Below, piece after piece: positions 5,207 through 6,431 of a stretch of DNA of 6,431 nt. This DNA comes from Anaerolineae bacterium (GTDB lineage Bacteria; Chloroflexota; Anaerolineae; CG2-30-64-16). Numbering within the stretch: position 1 is the stretch's first letter; each line of letters opens with the position of its first letter. The notes beneath the pieces are model-generated. The model made no database searches, was not told where the DNA came from, and saw only the letters and a program-made list of their open reading frames with translations. The translations under genes were made by a program, and so were the position numbers. The DNA is taken from NCBI GenBank assembly GCA_025454565.1, contig JALOOE010000424.1, forward strand, positions 1 through 6,431, read 5' to 3'.

Positions 5207-6431
5207 GCCGCCTGCGCGTCGAGATCCACGGAGCAGTGCAGGGCGTCGGCTTCCGGCCGTTCGTCTACCGCCTGGCGACCGACCTGGCGCTGACCGGTTG
5301 GATCATCAACGACACGCAGGGCGTTTTCATCGAGGTCGAGGGCCCCGACGCGATCCTGCGCCGTTTCCTCGAACGCCTGCCCGCCGAGCTCCCTCCCCGC
5401 GCCATCGTCCAGTCGATCGAGTTCGCCTGGCTGGAGCCGATCGGATTTGAGCGCTTCGAGATCCGCCACAGCGACAACACCGGCGCGAAGACGGTGCTCG
5501 TCCTGCCCGACCTTGCCACCTGCCCCGATTGCCTGGCTGAGGTGTTCGATCCGGCAGACCGGCGACACCGTTACCCCTTCACCAATTGCACCAATTGCGG
5601 GCCGCGGTTCACCATCATCGAGGCGCTGCCCTACGACCGGCCTAACACGACCATGCGCCGGTTCACGCTCTGCCCCGACTGCCGTGCCGAATACGAGAAC
5701 CCACTCGATCGGCGGTTCCATGCGCAGCCGAATGCATGTCCCGTCTGTGGGCCGCGGCTGATGCTTTACGAAGGCAGAAGGCAGAAGGCAGAAGGCAGAA
5801 CAGACGGGCAGGCCGCAGTGGCATCCGGCGATGCGGCTTTGAAAGCCGCGGTCGAGGCGCTCCGCCTCGGCCAGATCGTCGCGGTCAAGGGGTTGGGTGG
5901 CTTCCTTCTGATGGCCGACGCTGGCAACGATGCGGCCATTCGGCGGCTGCGCGAGAGCAAGCCGCGCCGCGCCAAGCCATTCGCCATCATGGCCTGCGAT
6001 CTCGATCAGGTGCGCTCGTTCTGCGTTGTCCCGTCCGCGGCCGAGGCGCTGCTGACTTCGCCGGAAGCGCCGATCGTGTTGCTGGAAAAGAGACCGGGGA
6101 TCAGGGGTCAGGGGTCAGGAGTCAGGGGTCAGGAGTCAGGGATCAGGGGTCAGGAGTCAGGAGTCGGGAGTCAGGGGCCGGAACACGAAGAGCCGTTATC
6201 GGTCGTCCATCGTCCATCGTCCATTGTCAGCGGTGAAGTCGCCCCCGATAACCCGTATCTCGGCGTCATGCTGCCCTACACGCCGCTGCATCATCTGCTG
6301 TTGCGCGAGACGGGCTTCCCGGTCGTCGCCACCAGCGGCAACCTGAGCGACGAGCCGATCTGCACCGACGAGGTCGAGGCGCTGCAGCGGCTCGGTCATA
6401 TTGCCGATCTCTTCCTGGTGCACGACCGGCC
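5176..6431 (+). CDS. hypF: Carbamoyltransferase HypF, N-terminal 418 residues (cut by window edge)
   Basis: HypF uses carbamoyl phosphate and ATP to make the thiocarboxamide on HypE that becomes the cyanide ligands of [NiFe]-hydrogenase. The GTG at 5176 follows a strong Shine-Dalgarno sequence, and no other start fits before the first domain. Residues about 12-98 are the acylphosphatase domain, with the GAVQGVGFR motif and catalytic R27 and N45 at the family spacing. Residues 116-191 carry the zinc-finger pair: C116/C119, C138/C141, C166/C169 and C188/C191, with 18-residue gaps inside each finger. From about 217 comes the YrdC-like domain, with GQIVAVKGLGGF (232-243), the basic KPRRAKPF (262-269), GVMLPYTPLHHLLL (363-376) and TSGNLSDEP (386-394). 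The C-terminal Kae1-like domain is beyond the window. Two insertions are odd: residues about 199-208 from GAAGGCA repeats, and about 306-352 from AGGRGTC and CGTCCAT repeats. The latter adds about 40 residues inside the YrdC domain. The frame stays open through both. Confidence 0.95.
   Translation, partial: MNLQPSTWNLRRLRVEIHGAVQGVGFRPFVYRLATDLALTGWIINDTQGVFIEVEGPDAILRRFLERLPAELPPRAIVQSIEFAWLEPIGFERFEIRHSDNTGAKTVLVLPDLATCPDCLAEVFDPADRRHRYPFTNCTNCGPRFTIIEALPYDRPNTTMRRFTLCPDCRAEYENPLDRRFHAQPNACPVCGPRLMLYEGRRQKAEGRTDGQAAVASGDAALKAAVEALRLGQIVAVKGLGGFLLMADAGNDAAIRRLRESKPRRAKPFAIMACDLDQVRSFCVVPSAAEALLTSPEAPIVLLEKRPGIRGQGSGVRGQESGIRGQESGVGSQGPEHEEPLSVVHRPSSIVSGEVAPDNPYLGVMLPYTPLHHLLLRETGFPVVATSGNLSDEPICTDEVEALQRLGHIADLFLVHDR
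5770..5797. repeat. Four perfect 7-bp units (GAAGGCA) inside hypF
   Basis: GAAGGCA is repeated exactly four times. It encodes the basic EGRRQKAEGR run at residues 199-208, between the second zinc finger (ending CGPRLMLY) and the YrdC-like domain. This is an interdomain linker, where extra residues are likely tolerated. Confidence 0.9.
6096..6179. repeat. Twelve 7-bp units (consensus AGGRGTC) inside hypF
   Basis: Twelve units run in perfect register for 84 bp. The units are GGGGATC first, then mostly AGGGGTC and AGGAGTC, with AGGGATC and GGGAGTC variants, ending in AGGGGCC. Three units equal 21 bp, so the protein shows a 7-residue repeat four times (GIRGQGS, GVRGQES, GIRGQES, GVGSQGP; residues 308-335). 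The array lies in the YrdC-like domain after PIVLLEKR and before VAPDNPYLG. Confidence 0.93.
6204..6224. repeat. Three 7-bp units (CGTCCAT) inside hypF
   Basis: CGTCCAT is repeated three times, with partial units on either side (GGTCG before, TGTC after). It encodes VVHRPSS within the same non-conserved insertion as the 12-unit array, 24 bp away, but has an unrelated sequence. The flanking PEHEEPLS residues separate the two arrays. Confidence 0.75.

Noticed and set aside
4933..5721. 262-codon minus-strand frame opposite hypB and hypF
   Set aside because: It lies antisense across two clearly identified genes and shows no recognisable motif.
6096..6224. CRISPR-like repeats
   Set aside because: The units are 7 bp and directly adjacent, with no spacers, and they lie inside an open coding frame.

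Overview
The window is high-GC bacterial DNA with no rRNA, tRNA, CRISPR array or intact transposase that I can see. It carries six protein genes: two lipid II-type FemAB family genes on the minus strand (one cut by the left edge), an FAD-dependent oxidoreductase, a frameshifted nuclease-like/Tudor-like gene, and the start of a hydrogenase-maturation operon, hypA-hypB-hypF, with hypF cut by the right edge. Many short tandem arrays of 7-bp units, together with this gene content, suggest a Chloroflexota-like bacterium. That assignment is inference only. Heptamer repeats are also known from filamentous cyanobacteria.

Layout. Positions 1-1373 hold two tandem FemAB-like genes read leftward, separated by about 80 bp of ACGT-rich short repeats. 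Positions 1374-1543 are a divergent promoter region. It has a perfect TATAAT on the minus strand only 9 bp before the FemAB ATG, suggesting a leaderless mRNA, and a TTCACA-N16-TATAAT promoter on the plus strand for the oxidoreductase at 1544-2938. A short intergenic region with a TATACT box leads to the gene at 3069-3778. That gene lost its frame by one base near 3570, which separates a nuclease-like N-terminal half from a PcrA/UvrD-type Tudor-like C-terminal half. Positions 3779-4157 are a gene-free stretch holding a 78-bp imperfect palindrome that looks like a small foldback or MITE-like element. From 4158 to the right edge runs hypA (GTG start), hypB (ATGA overlap with hypA) and hypF.

The hyp genes work together in building the NiFe(CN)2CO centre of [NiFe]-hydrogenases. 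HypA and HypB deliver nickel, and HypF makes the carbamoyl group that becomes the cyanide ligands. No hydrogenase structural gene is visible here. The FemAB proteins probably add amino acids to peptidoglycan precursors.

The most striking pattern is at least six different families of short tandem repeats, almost all with a 7-bp period. They are placed inside genes without breaking frame (twice or three times in hypF, once in femAB), at a gene's 3' end (femAB), and across the hypB-hypF junction. At that junction successive heptamers supply the end and stop codon of hypB, the Shine-Dalgarno sequence, and the start codon and N-terminus of hypF.
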